From Bin22 sp965207275 (GTDB lineage Bacteria; Chloroflexota; Dehalococcoidia; Lucifugimonadales; UBA3495): a stretch of 64,000 bases of DNA. The notes under the pieces are model-generated. The model saw only the letters and a list, made by a program, of their open reading frames with translations. It was not told the DNA's origin and made no database searches. Shown piece after piece: positions 9,185 through 17,858 of the stretch. The DNA is taken from assembly GCA_965207275.1 (NCBI GenBank), contig CBDBMH010000002.1, forward strand, positions 1,922,001 through 1,986,000, read 5' to 3'. Within the stretch, counting starts at the first letter, position 1. The number at the start of each line of letters is the position of its first letter. The position numbers were made by a program, and so were the translations under genes.

Positions 9185-9215
9185 CTTTGTGGTACGATGT
9201 AGTCATACCACAAAG
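9185..9215. promoter_or_regulatory. Inverted repeat upstream of livK (operator candidate)
   Basis: CTTTGTGGTA (9185-9194) and TACCACAAAG (9206-9215) are a perfect 10-bp inverted repeat separated by 11 bases, so the dyad centres are two helical turns apart. It lies 67 bases before the livK start, with a TATAGAAT-like hexamer just downstream near 9220. The spacing is typical of a dimeric repressor or activator site; a terminator role is less likely because no T-run follows. Confidence 0.55.
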
Positions 9216-9281
9216 CTGCTATAGAATTAGGAGCATGTCAGGGTAAGATCATTTCTAGGCGTTCCGTCGGGAGGAAGCATA

Positions 9282-10457
9282 ATGAATAAACTCCTTTATC
9301 GTATTGCAGTGTCGGCAATGTTGTTGACCCTCTTGGGTTTGTTCGCCATTGCCTGCCAGGAACCTGAGGATGAAGTATTCAGAATAGGGGTCATGGAATC
9401 CCTGACTGGACCGGGCGAAACCTACGGCACTGTGATCAACCAGTCCAAGGAGATGGCCGTGGCGGAAATCAACGCCGCCGGCGGCGTCAACGGGAAGCAA
9501 CTGGAACTGGTCGTCGAGGATTCAAAGTGCGGAGCCCAGGACGCCATTACCGCCTACAACAAGCTCACGGACGTTGACGGGATCAAGATCATCCTCGGTA
9601 CTTCCTGCAGCGGCGCCATGCTGGGGGCTGCTCCTTTGGCCGAGGAAGACGGCGTGGTACTCTTCTCGGCTTCGGCTACCAGTCCCGACATTGAAGAGGC
9701 CGGAGACTTCATTTTCCGGACGGCGATCAACGATGCCCAGCTGGGTGTGGACGCTGGCAATACCATGTGGTCGGACGGCGTACGCAATCTGGCTACCATC
9801 AATGAGAGCACCGACTACGCCGAGGGTGTTCAGAAGACCAGCACAGAGCAGTTCGTCAAATTGGGTGGGGCCGTGGTCGCGGAGGAAAAATATTCCTCCG
9901 ACGTAACGGACTTCAGGACTCAGTTGACCAAGCTGTTCGCTGCGAATCCCGATGCAGTCCTCCTGGCGGCGCAATCGGAATTTACCGGCGGCACCATCGT
10001 TAAACAGGCCCGGGAACTGGGATTCACCGGTACCTTCTACTCCGAAGTCGTGCCTACTGGAACCACCGCTTTGGAAATCGCTGGCGATTCGGCCACGGGC
10101 CTGAAAGCTATTATTCCAAGTCCGGACCTGGAAACCCAGAAGGGAAAGGATTTTCTGGAGAACTTCAGGACCAGGTACGGGTACGTTACGCTGCCGTGGT
10201 TCATCGGTTCAGCATATGACACGGTCCACATCGCCGCCGAATGCCTGGGGCAGACCGATGACGACCAGGATGCAGCCGGATTCAGGGACTGTCTATACAA
10301 CATCACCTGGAGCGGCACCATTGGCGATGGTTACACCTTCGATGACAAGGGCGAAGTAGTCGGCTTGGCGAACGCCGTTGTAGAGGTCCTGCCATTGAGC
10401 GAGCGAACCGAGGAGAACAACGGTTACAAGGTTCTTGGCTCCGCTCCCTCCCAGTAA
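9282..10457 (+). CDS. livK: Branched-chain amino acid-type ABC substrate-binding lipoprotein
   Basis: A 391-residue periplasmic-binding-fold type I protein. Signal segment AVSAMLLTLLGLFAIAC with a lipobox Cys near residue 25, then FRIGVMESLTGPGETYG and AVAEINAAGGVNGKQLELVVEDSKC, hallmarks of the LivK/Leu-Ile-Val family. It would capture an amino acid, amide, urea or small aromatic or organic acid outside the membrane and deliver it to the permease encoded downstream. The ribosome site GGGAGGAAG precedes the ATG. A strong hairpin terminator separates it from livH, an arrangement often used to make the binding protein in excess. Ligand not determinable. Confidence 0.93.
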   Translation: MNKLLYRIAVSAMLLTLLGLFAIACQEPEDEVFRIGVMESLTGPGETYGTVINQSKEMAVAEINAAGGVNGKQLELVVEDSKCGAQDAITAYNKLTDVDGIKIILGTSCSGAMLGAAPLAEEDGVVLFSASATSPDIEEAGDFIFRTAINDAQLGVDAGNTMWSDGVRNLATINESTDYAEGVQKTSTEQFVKLGGAVVAEEKYSSDVTDFRTQLTKLFAANPDAVLLAAQSEFTGGTIVKQARELGFTGTFYSEVVPTGTTALEIAGDSATGLKAIIPSPDLETQKGKDFLENFRTRYGYVTLPWFIGSAYDTVHIAAECLGQTDDDQDAAGFRDCLYNITWSGTIGDGYTFDDKGEVVGLANAVVEVLPLSERTEENNGYKVLGSAPSQ

Positions 10458-10487
10458 TTTCCGTCAGGGTTTCCGACTTTAGCGTCG

Positions 10488-10530
10488 GGGGATTGGCCTT
10501 TGGCTTTAAAGGCCAATCCCCTCGGCATTT
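10488..10530 (+). terminator. Hairpin between livK and livH
   Basis: GGGGATTGGCCTTT (10488-10501) pairs perfectly with AAAGGCCAATCCCC (10508-10521), a 14-bp stem with loop GGCTTT, followed by a T-containing tail (TCGGCATTTT). It would end or attenuate livK transcription and protect its 3' end. The remaining 200 bases before livH show no gene. Confidence 0.85.
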
Positions 10531-10726
10531 TGGCGGAACCGCTTTTTACTCCCCGTAACTCCACGCGACGTCTTGTTTAACAAGGGCAACCCCTGCTGTA
10601 AGCCTTCTGTTGCCAGCCATCTATTCCCGTAACGGAAATTCAGGCGTTGGTACTTGAAACTGAACTGCTTTCAGGATAGGGTTAGGTTGTTCGCAGTCTC
10701 TTATACTCGCATTCACTGGGGCCGAA

Positions 10727-12076
10727 TTGATCAGCTATTTTTCCCGCGCTGACCGCCTGGTGGCAGCCATATTGGTGGCTGCCGTGGCGGCCTACATTGG
10801 CTGGCGTGTCCTGACGTCTCCGGAGCAAGCCCTTCAGTTCGGATTCAACGGCCTTTCCGTGGGAGCCATATACGCGCTCATGGCCATTGGCTTTACCCTG
10901 GTCTACAGCACTGTCTGGTTTTTCGACCTGTACTACGGGGCTGCAGCAGCCCTGGGAGCTTACGGCGTCTTCTACCTGCGGTCCCAGGAATGGCTGGGCG
11001 GGATATATCAGGTCAATACGCCCATCGTGAACATCATATTTGCGGTGGTGGTGGCGGGGGTCGCCGCCTGGGTGATTCGCACCACGCTCTACGACAGGCT
11101 GCGGCAGAGATTTCCTGCGCCCTTCCTTCGACTAATGGGCGGCATTTTCTCTTTGGCAGTCGGCGCCTATGCCGGGGCCGTGCTCATGTTCCCAGGCGAT
11201 TTGCACATTCTTTTCGGGCCCGTGGCCGCTTTGGCCGCCGCGGCTGGCCTGTTCCTTTTGGTCAGGCTTCTCCATGCTAACCTGCTGGGGCGCAAGGGCT
11301 ACGGGTTATTCAGCTTCCTGGCGGCGATTGCCGGTCTTGCCCTGGCCCTGTTGATTGGCAGCGCCCTCGTTTCGTCACCCGGCAGCAAGCTCTACCTCAG
11401 CTGGGTAGTATCCTGCCTGCTGGCCGGCTCGGTGGGACTGGCTCTTTATCGGGGGCTGTACGTCCGCATGAGGCAACGGTCCAGGTCCCCTCTAATCATG
11501 CTGGTGGCCTCCCTGGGTATCCTGCTGGCCTTGTCTGCATCCATATCCATTGTGTTCGAAAGCGCTCCCCGTCCCCTCCCAGATCCCTTTGGCAGCGTTC
11601 CCTGGACCCTCGGCGGCGCGAACATAAAAGGGTTCAACCTGTTTGCCATTGCGGCTGCCTTCGTGGGTTTTTTTGGCCTCCTGATTACCCTCAAGTGGAC
11701 TCCTTTTGGGCGGGCGGTCAGGGCCATCGGCGACGACGAGGAAGTCGCCCGGGTGGTGGGCATCAACACCACGGTGATTGTCGCCATCGTGTTCTTCGTA
11801 GGCACCGCCTTTGCCGCCATGGCGGGAATCCTCAGTGGCCACGACACCGCCATCCAGCCACGCATGGGGTTGTTGCTCCTGCTCAAGGGATGGATCGCGT
11901 CGGTGGTGGGCGGGATTGGCAACCTTTATGGCGCCCTCCTGGGAGGATTCTTGCTGGGCGTGATCGAGCAATTTGCCATCTGGGACCTGGCCGGGGAATG
12001 GAAAGACGTGGTAGCTTTCGTACTTTTGATTCTGTTCCTGTCGTTCTGGCCTCGGGGCCTGCTGCCCAGGAAGTGA
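10727..12076 (+). CDS. livH: Enlarged LivH-type ABC permease
   Basis: Inner-membrane permease of the branched-chain amino acid importer. It has FNGLSVGAIYALMAIGFTLVYST (residues 40-62), the EAA-like region FGRAVRAIGDDEEVARVVGIN and the C-terminal GGIGNLYGALLGGFLLGVIE. At 449 residues it is about 150 longer than ordinary LivH. The extra material lies around residues 110-230 and forms about three additional hydrophobic segments between the first core helices and the YRGLYVRMRQRSRSP segment. The usual NFAHG after the first helix reads FFDLYYG here. The TTG start at 10727 is the best available but lacks a strong ribosome site. livM follows after 4 bases. Confidence 0.9.
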   Translation: MISYFSRADRLVAAILVAAVAAYIGWRVLTSPEQALQFGFNGLSVGAIYALMAIGFTLVYSTVWFFDLYYGAAAALGAYGVFYLRSQEWLGGIYQVNTPIVNIIFAVVVAGVAAWVIRTTLYDRLRQRFPAPFLRLMGGIFSLAVGAYAGAVLMFPGDLHILFGPVAALAAAAGLFLLVRLLHANLLGRKGYGLFSFLAAIAGLALALLIGSALVSSPGSKLYLSWVVSCLLAGSVGLALYRGLYVRMRQRSRSPLIMLVASLGILLALSASISIVFESAPRPLPDPFGSVPWTLGGANIKGFNLFAIAAAFVGFFGLLITLKWTPFGRAVRAIGDDEEVARVVGINTTVIVAIVFFVGTAFAAMAGILSGHDTAIQPRMGLLLLLKGWIASVVGGIGNLYGALLGGFLLGVIEQFAIWDLAGEWKDVVAFVLLILFLSFWPRGLLPRK

Positions 12077-12080
12077 TAGT

Positions 12081-13136
12081 GTGCTGAAGAGACCTCCCAG
12101 CTGGCAGAGAATAACCGGGTTGGCGCGCAACCCTCGCCAGGTTTTTGTCCTGTCTAAAGACAACGTGGAGTTGTGGGCCAACCTGGTCATAATTACCTTC
12201 GCGGTAGCCTTCATGCTGTGGAAGGGCGCCACCTTTGCGGTTACGCTGGGTACCGTGTTTGCCATCTGGGCCATGCTTTCGGTAAGCCTTAACCTGGTGG
12301 TGGGTTTCACCGGCCTTCTGTCCATCGGCCACATTGGCTTCTTCGGTGTGGGAGCCTATACCGTCGCAATTCTTACCTCAACCACCGCTTACGAGAACCT
12401 GCGGACCGGCGCCATTCCCACTTTTGGCTGGCCATTTTTCGCGGCCCTGCCGGTGGCGGCCATAGCCGCGGGGCTGATCGCCCTGCTGGTGGGCATAGCC
12501 TTCAACCGCTTCCGCGACGACATTTACGTTCTGGTGTCTTTTGGCTTCGCCATCATTTCCTTCAACGTCTTTCTTAATCTTCGAGTCATCACCAGGGGCG
12601 CCTTCGGAATTCACGATGTGGCCAGACCTCAAATTGGCAGCTGGGTTTTCGACACCGAGCTGGAATTGATGCTGATTGCAATGACCCTGATGGTTATTGT
12701 GGTGGCAGTATCCTGGTTTATCGTGACGTCATCCTTTGGAAGAGTTCTGACCGCCATTCGAGAAGACGAGCAGGTAGCCGAGGTATTCGGATACCACGCC
12801 AGCCATTACAAGCTGGCCGTCTGGGTCATTTCAGCCATGATGGCGGGACTTGCCGGCGGCATGTTCTCCAGTTGGACCACTTTCATAGATCCCAACTCAT
12901 TCATCCTTCTCGAGTCGGTGCTCCTGGTATCCATCGTAATCCTCGGCGGCCTGGCGACCATCTGGGGTTCACTGCTGGGGGCGTTGGCATTCGTGCTGCT
13001 GGAGGAAGGGATGCGCTTCATACCCTTCCTGCCTCAGGAATACGTGGGACAGGCGAGGCAGGTGGTGCTGGGAGTACTATTGGTCCTGCTGATGGTATTC
13101 CGGCCCCAGGGTCTGGTGGGCAGGTATAAGCTATGA
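12081..13136 (+). CDS. livM: LivM-type ABC permease
   Basis: A 351-residue second permease subunit. It contains the LivM signature SLNLVVGFTGLLSIGHIGFFGVGAYT at residues about 73-98, further hydrophobic helices, and the EAA-like FGRVLTAIREDEQVAEVFGYHASHYKLAVWVISAMMAGLAGG. It starts with GTG four bases after the livH stop and overlaps livG by ATGA, so the genes are translationally coupled. Forms the channel with LivH in the inner membrane. Confidence 0.95.
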   Translation: MLKRPPSWQRITGLARNPRQVFVLSKDNVELWANLVIITFAVAFMLWKGATFAVTLGTVFAIWAMLSVSLNLVVGFTGLLSIGHIGFFGVGAYTVAILTSTTAYENLRTGAIPTFGWPFFAALPVAAIAAGLIALLVGIAFNRFRDDIYVLVSFGFAIISFNVFLNLRVITRGAFGIHDVARPQIGSWVFDTELELMLIAMTLMVIVVAVSWFIVTSSFGRVLTAIREDEQVAEVFGYHASHYKLAVWVISAMMAGLAGGMFSSWTTFIDPNSFILLESVLLVSIVILGGLATIWGSLLGALAFVLLEEGMRFIPFLPQEYVGQARQVVLGVLLVLLMVFRPQGLVGRYKL

Positions 13137-13894
13137 GCCAACCGATGAGCAACGACACGGACTACTACATCCTTGAGACCGTGGCGATTTCCCGGCACTT
13201 TGGGGCGGTGGCCGCCGTGGATGAACTGAGTGTTTCCATACCGCGCCAGGGTGTGACCAGCATCGTGGGCCCCAATGGGTCCGGCAAATCGACCCTGATT
13301 AACCTTCTCAGCGGTACGCTTCCCCTGGACGGGGGTATGGTCAAGATCGACGGGCTGGGGCTGACCAACATCCATGCCTACGAAACTCCCGACCACAGCA
13401 TTACCCGCACGTTCCAGGAAGTCCGGTTATTCGACCAGATCAGTGTGCTGGACAACATCCTGGTGGTGCTGACCACCCGAAAGCTTTGGCCGGCTCTCTT
13501 CCAGCGCACTCGGCGCGAACACCGGGACAAAGCCCAGGAGATTCTGGAGAAGGTGGGCATGTGGGACAAGCGTTCCTCCCTGGCGATGGACCTTTCCTAC
13601 GGGCAACGCAAGCTGCTGGAAATAGGGCGGGCTATGGCCCTAAATGTCAACATCTACCTGCTCGACGAACCCTTCGCCGGCCTGTTTCCCCAGATGCTGG
13701 AACGCGTAAAGGACATTCTCAAAGGGATGAGGGACGAGGGCCGTACAATTATCTTCGTATCCCACAACATGGATATCGTGCGCGAAATGGCGGACCACCT
13801 GATCGTCATGGATGGCGGCAAGCTCCTGCTGGCTGGCGAGGTGGAGGACGTGCTCAACCAGCCTGAAGTAATATCCGCTTACCTGGGTTCCTGA
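13133..13894 (+). CDS. livG: LivG-type ABC transporter ATPase
   Basis: A 253-residue ATPase of the importer. Walker A GPNGSGKST, a Q-loop in TFQEVRLFDQ, signature LSYGQRKLLEIGRA, Walker B IYLLDEPFAG and the H-loop IIFVSHNMDIV are all present. The signature begins LSYGQ rather than LSGGQ, a known variant in LivG proteins. The start overlaps the livM stop by four bases. Confidence 0.95.
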   Translation: MSQPMSNDTDYYILETVAISRHFGAVAAVDELSVSIPRQGVTSIVGPNGSGKSTLINLLSGTLPLDGGMVKIDGLGLTNIHAYETPDHSITRTFQEVRLFDQISVLDNILVVLTTRKLWPALFQRTRREHRDKAQEILEKVGMWDKRSSLAMDLSYGQRKLLEIGRAMALNVNIYLLDEPFAGLFPQMLERVKDILKGMRDEGRTIIFVSHNMDIVREMADHLIVMDGGKLLLAGEVEDVLNQPEVISAYLGS

Positions 13895-13918
13895 ACCCGG
13901 GGTCTGGGAACAGGGCCC

Positions 13919-14737
13919 ATGCACCAGGGAAAGACCATGGAACAAGAAAACGCGTCAACGCTGAACTCTTCTGTTCCCGCCGACGTCGCTGAGTCTGAAA
14001 TGATTCTGCAACTGCGGGAAGTCTCCGTCCACTTTGGGGCGGTGGTCGCCCTCGAGCGTGTAACCCTTGGCGTTGGACGCGGTGAACTGGCCGCTGTAAT
14101 GGGGCCCAACGGGGCTGGCAAGTCCACGGTATTGAAGGCCATCATGGGACTGGCTCCTGTCGTGGCAGGCCAGGTGTTCTGGCGGGGGTCACCCCTGCTT
14201 GCGGCGACCCACGACATCGTCAAGCAGGGCATTTCCTTCGTACCCCAGGGCCGCCGAGTCTTCACCCATTTGTCGGTAATTGAAAACCTGGAACTGGGCT
14301 GCCTTTACCTCAATGATCGGGCCGAGCAGGCAAGGCGTCTGGAATCGGTGCTGGAGCTCTTCCCAGTACTCTATGAGAAGCGGCGCGACGTGGCCAGCCA
14401 GATGTCTGGTGGACAGCAGCAGATGCTGGCCCTGGGCCGCGGGCTCATGGCAAACCCGGAAGTACTTCTGCTGGACGAACCCACCCTGGGTCTGGCCCCC
14501 ATAGTTGTCAAGGAAGTCTTCGAGAAAGTCCACGAAATCAACGAGAGGCTCAATACCACCATCTTCGTGGTAGAGCACAACATCAAGGGCGTGCTGGATA
14601 TCGCCAGCCGGGCCTACATCCTGGACAAAGGGAGGTTGGTCCACAGCGGCACTCCTCAATCGGTGCAGGAAACCAGCATTCTCAATGACGTGTTCCTTGG
14701 ACGGCTGAGTGCTGGAGACGACGAAGAGGAAGCTTAA
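13919..14737 (+). CDS. livF: LivF-type ABC transporter ATPase
   Basis: A 272-residue second ATPase. Walker A GPNGAGKST, the LivF-specific ISFVPQGRRVFTHLSVIENLELG, signature MSGGQQQMLALGRGLM, Walker B VLLLDEPTLGLAP and FVVEHNI are visible. Two starts are possible: 13919, and 13937 preceded by AGGGAAAG; the family begins after residue 20 in either case. It closes the livHMGF operon, 24 bases after livG. The extra 20-residue N-terminus is unusual and poorly conserved. Confidence 0.94.
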   Translation: MHQGKTMEQENASTLNSSVPADVAESEMILQLREVSVHFGAVVALERVTLGVGRGELAAVMGPNGAGKSTVLKAIMGLAPVVAGQVFWRGSPLLAATHDIVKQGISFVPQGRRVFTHLSVIENLELGCLYLNDRAEQARRLESVLELFPVLYEKRRDVASQMSGGQQQMLALGRGLMANPEVLLLDEPTLGLAPIVVKEVFEKVHEINERLNTTIFVVEHNIKGVLDIASRAYILDKGRLVHSGTPQSVQETSILNDVFLGRLSAGDDEEEA

Positions 14738-14781
14738 GGCCCTGCAGCAGGCCGTTGACCAGTGAAAGTCATCACATCTCC

Positions 14782-15489
14782 ATGAAGAATTTCTTGCAGA
14801 GCAACCAGGTTATCGACCTGAGCCACCCTTTGCACCCGAACATACCGCGGTGGCCCGGCGACCCGGCTCTGGAGTTTGCGGATGTCGCGACCATGGATCT
14901 GGACGGCTTCTACCATCGCCGTTTTTCCATGGGTGAGCACACCGGCACCCACGTCAACGCCCCGGTCGGCTTTCACATCGGCGGCGCGGGCATTGACCAA
15001 TACTCTCCATCATCCCTGGTGGCTCCCGCCATCGTGCTGGACGTACGCGAGCGGGCCGCTGTGAACCCGGATTACGTGCTGGGCGTGGACGTACTGTTGG
15101 ACTGGGAGCGGGAACACGGAAAGATCCCGGCCGGCTCCCTGGCGCTGCTGAACACGGGCTGGCCGGAAAAGTGGGATGACCCGCCGGCATACCTGGGGGA
15201 CCGCGGCGACGGGATCCTTCATTTTCCCGGGTTTGGAGTTCAGGCCCTGGGCATGCTGTTGACCCAACGGGGCGCGGCGGGCATCGGCATTGACACTCAC
15301 GGCGTTGATGGAGGCAGGGATGCCGCCTTCTCCATCAATCGGAAGACGCTGGATCGGCAGCGCATCGTTATCGAGAACCTGTGCAACCTGGACCGGCTGC
15401 CCCCAATAGGAGCCACCCTGGTTGTCGGGGTCTTGCGGTTGGTAGGCGGCAGCGGATCGCCGGCTTCCGTACTTGCCTTTGTCCCCTAG
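14782..15489 (+). CDS. Cyclase/kynurenine formamidase-like hydrolase
   Basis: About 235 residues, beginning VIDLSHPLHPNIPRWPGDP, the opening of the putative cyclase family that includes kynurenine formamidase and isatin hydrolase. The metal motif HxGTHxDxPxH reads HTGTHVNAPVGFH, with Asn for the metal-ligand Asp and Gly at the following His position. Later DTHGVDGG and the C-terminal GGSGSPASVLAFVP fit the fold. The ATG at 14782 starts at the conserved region; a TTG at 14755 is an alternative. It follows livF closely and may act on the imported compound or its derivative, an inference from position only. Confidence 0.85.
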   Translation: MKNFLQSNQVIDLSHPLHPNIPRWPGDPALEFADVATMDLDGFYHRRFSMGEHTGTHVNAPVGFHIGGAGIDQYSPSSLVAPAIVLDVRERAAVNPDYVLGVDVLLDWEREHGKIPAGSLALLNTGWPEKWDDPPAYLGDRGDGILHFPGFGVQALGMLLTQRGAAGIGIDTHGVDGGRDAAFSINRKTLDRQRIVIENLCNLDRLPPIGATLVVGVLRLVGGSGSPASVLAFVP

Positions 15490-15658
15490 CTTTCCTGCTG
15501 ACTCCCCACACATTCCGACTTTTCCACCCGGCAAGGCAAACCGCCCGAACCCGGGCCGCCACGCAATCAACCCCTAAGCCGGGGCAACCTATGGCAAGCC
15601 AGGTACGGGCGGAAGCGGGTTAACAGCCGTAGACCGGTTAATGGAATGTCATAGTTGG

Positions 15659-16054
15659 CTAAAGCCTGGCCACGCCGGCTGCCGCGCAGTCTTCGTCCTG
15701 CTGGCTGGTGCCCCCGCCCACGCCGCAGGCCCCCTCGATGACGCCGTTGCGTATGATGGGCACCGCGCCCTGCCCCATGATCATCGCCCCGCCGGATGCG
15801 GCGTTGATGCCGGCCGGCGTTGGCTGGGTGGCCCTTTCCTGCATTTCACCGCTGGAGCGGCCAAAAGCTGCCGACGCCACCGCCTTGCCCTGGCAACCGT
15901 AGGCGCTGGCCCAGATGGCGCCATCCATACGCTGCATGGCTATAAGCCTGCCGCCGGCGTCCACCACCGCCGCACTTACTTTGATGTTCAATTCCGCCGC
16001 CTGGGCCAGGGCCCCCTCAACTATCCGGTTAGCTTCTTCCAATGAAATTGCCAC
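15659..16054 (-). CDS. GlcG/HbpS-family (DUF336) protein
   Basis: A 131-residue member of the GlcG/HbpS family, small alpha-beta proteins some of which bind haem or corrinoids. Visible features are LEEANRIVEGALAQAAEL, VVDAGGRLIAMQRMDGA, and GAVPIIRNGVIEGACGVGGGTSQQDEDCAAAG. The gene uses a GTG start. It is convergent with the cyclase gene and divergent from hisF. Members are often found beside catabolic genes, but the molecular role is uncertain. Confidence 0.9.
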   Translation of the reverse strand: MAISLEEANRIVEGALAQAAELNIKVSAAVVDAGGRLIAMQRMDGAIWASAYGCQGKAVASAAFGRSSGEMQERATQPTPAGINAASGGAMIMGQGAVPIIRNGVIEGACGVGGGTSQQDEDCAAAGVARL

Positions 16055-16233
16055 AATGCACCTCTAAAGTTTGGGATGGCTAATTCTAGCCCAAGGCCGG
16101 AGGAGTGCCAACCTGATTGACCGACGGTAACCATCAATCGTGGTCGGCAGTGTCGAATTCTGCCAAACTCCGGCCCCCAAAGTGTTATACTTCCAGGTGC
16201 CTTCACGAGAAGACGTCGGAGCTTTCACGGTAA

Positions 16234-17064
16234 ATGCTGACCAAGCGAATCATCCCCTGTCTGGACGTTGATGCCGGCCGCGTGGTCAAGGGCACCAGTT
16301 TTGTCAACATTCGCGACGCCGGCGACCCGGCGGAGCTGGCGGCCATGTACGACCGGGAGGGAGGCGACGAGCTGGTCTTCCTGGACATTACCGCCAGCGC
16401 CGACTCTCGAAATACCATGGTCGATGTCGTTCAGCGGGTGTCCGAGCAGGTTTTCATTCCCCTGACGGTGGGCGGCGGCATACGGACCCTGGAAGACATG
16501 CGCCGGATGCTCAACGCCGGCGCGGACAAGGTGTCCATCAATACGGCAGCCATCAACAATCCCGACATTATCTCCAGCGGCGCGACCCAGTTCGGCAGCC
16601 AGTGCATCGTGGTTGCCATTGACGCCAAAAGGGTAGCTGCGGGCGTGGCGCCAGAAACCAGGCCGGATCATCCCGCTGTCGATCCGTCCATCCGGCTGGA
16701 CGACGACTCGGGCTGGGAAGTCTACACCCACGGCGGCCGCAATGCCACGGGCATTGACGCCGTCAAGTGGGCCGCCCAGGCGGTGGCCCGTGGCTCCGGC
16801 GAAATCCTCCTCACCAGTATGGACGCCGACGGGCAATTGTCCGGATATGATCTGGATTTGACTGCGGCCATCTCCGGCGCCGTGCCGGTGCCCGTTATTG
16901 CCAGCGGCGGGGCCGGAACCCTGGAACACCTTTTCGACGCCCTGGACCGGGGACGCGCCGACGCGGTGCTGGCGGCCTCCATATTCCATTACGGCACTTA
17001 CAGCATCGCCGAGGCCAAGGACTACCTGGGCGCCAGGGGCATTCCCGTGCGCCCCAATGTGTGA
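16234..17064 (+). CDS. hisF: Imidazole glycerol phosphate synthase subunit HisF
   Basis: A 276-residue (beta/alpha)8 barrel, the cyclase subunit that with HisH makes imidazole glycerol phosphate and AICAR in histidine synthesis. IIPCLDVDAGRVVKG with the catalytic Asp near residue 11, PLTVGGGIRTLEDM, GADKVSINT, and GEILLTSMDADG with the second catalytic Asp are present. It is about 20 residues longer than typical HisF because of an insertion around residues 133-155 (ETRPDHPAVDPSIRLDDDSG), just before WEVYTHGGR. hisH is not in the window. The following HAD and hisIE genes probably form one transcript. Confidence 0.95.
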   Translation: MLTKRIIPCLDVDAGRVVKGTSFVNIRDAGDPAELAAMYDREGGDELVFLDITASADSRNTMVDVVQRVSEQVFIPLTVGGGIRTLEDMRRMLNAGADKVSINTAAINNPDIISSGATQFGSQCIVVAIDAKRVAAGVAPETRPDHPAVDPSIRLDDDSGWEVYTHGGRNATGIDAVKWAAQAVARGSGEILLTSMDADGQLSGYDLDLTAAISGAVPVPVIASGGAGTLEHLFDALDRGRADAVLAASIFHYGTYSIAEAKDYLGARGIPVRPNV

Positions 17065-17129
17065 AGAGACAACCGGAGGCATCCTACCCCGCCTTCCGGG
17101 AGTAGCCAGGAGGACTGGGCAGCAGATTC

Positions 17130-17825
17130 ATGACCAGGATAACCACCGTAGTATTTGACGCCTTTGGCACTCTGTTCCAGGATACGTCTGACCACTGGGA
17201 CGCGGCCATGAGCGCCATTATTGAACAGCAGCGTCTGGCCGTTCCAGTGGAAACCTTGAACCAGGCCTGGCTGGATGCTTGCAGTGATTTCCGCAGCACC
17301 CGCAGCAATTCCGGTTTCCCGTTCCAATCTTATAGAACAGCCTGGCGGGACGCCTTTGCCGATGCCTTCCGCTCCCTGGAACTGACCGGGGACCCGGATG
17401 CCGCTGCCGAATATTGGATTGACAACATGGGGCAGCGAGACCCCTATCCCGAGACTCGGGAAGCTCTGGAGGCTATTTCTCAGAAGTACCGGGTGGTGGT
17501 CCTCTCCAACGCCGATGACAGTTTCCTCGACTCGGTGCTGGATCGGTTGGACTTCCCGTTCGCAGCCACCATGTCTTCCGAAGGGGGGCAAACCTACAAG
17601 CCCAACCCGGAACTGTTCCATGCGCTGCTGCGGCAGTTGGGCGTATCTCCTCAAGAGGCGGTCTACGTGGGAGACCGGCAACTGGAGGACGTCATGGGAG
17701 CCAGACTTGCGGGGCTCGGCGCCGTCTGGATCAACCGCACGGGAACCGAACCCGACCCCAGCCTGCCGTCCCCCGACTATCGCATTTCCAGCCTGCTGGA
17801 CCTGGTTACGCTTTTTGACGATTAG
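17130..17825 (+). CDS. HAD-superfamily subfamily IA hydrolase
   Basis: A 231-residue phosphatase-like protein with all four HAD motifs: nucleophile Asp10 in VVFDAFGTLF, VVLSNADD (motif II Ser), the motif III Lys in TYKPNPELF, and motif IV VGDRQLEDVMGARLAG. A cap region of about 80 residues lies after motif I. It sits between hisF and hisIE, 65 bases after the former and 33 before the latter. A histidinol-phosphate phosphatase role is plausible, since that step is carried out by several unrelated families, but this is inference from position. General haloacid dehalogenase or phosphoglycolate phosphatase activity are alternatives. Confidence 0.9.
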   Translation: MTRITTVVFDAFGTLFQDTSDHWDAAMSAIIEQQRLAVPVETLNQAWLDACSDFRSTRSNSGFPFQSYRTAWRDAFADAFRSLELTGDPDAAAEYWIDNMGQRDPYPETREALEAISQKYRVVVLSNADDSFLDSVLDRLDFPFAATMSSEGGQTYKPNPELFHALLRQLGVSPQEAVYVGDRQLEDVMGARLAGLGAVWINRTGTEPDPSLPSPDYRISSLLDLVTLFDD

Positions 17826-17858
17826 CGTCCTTCCCATCCCGCCTCGAGGTGATCTGAC

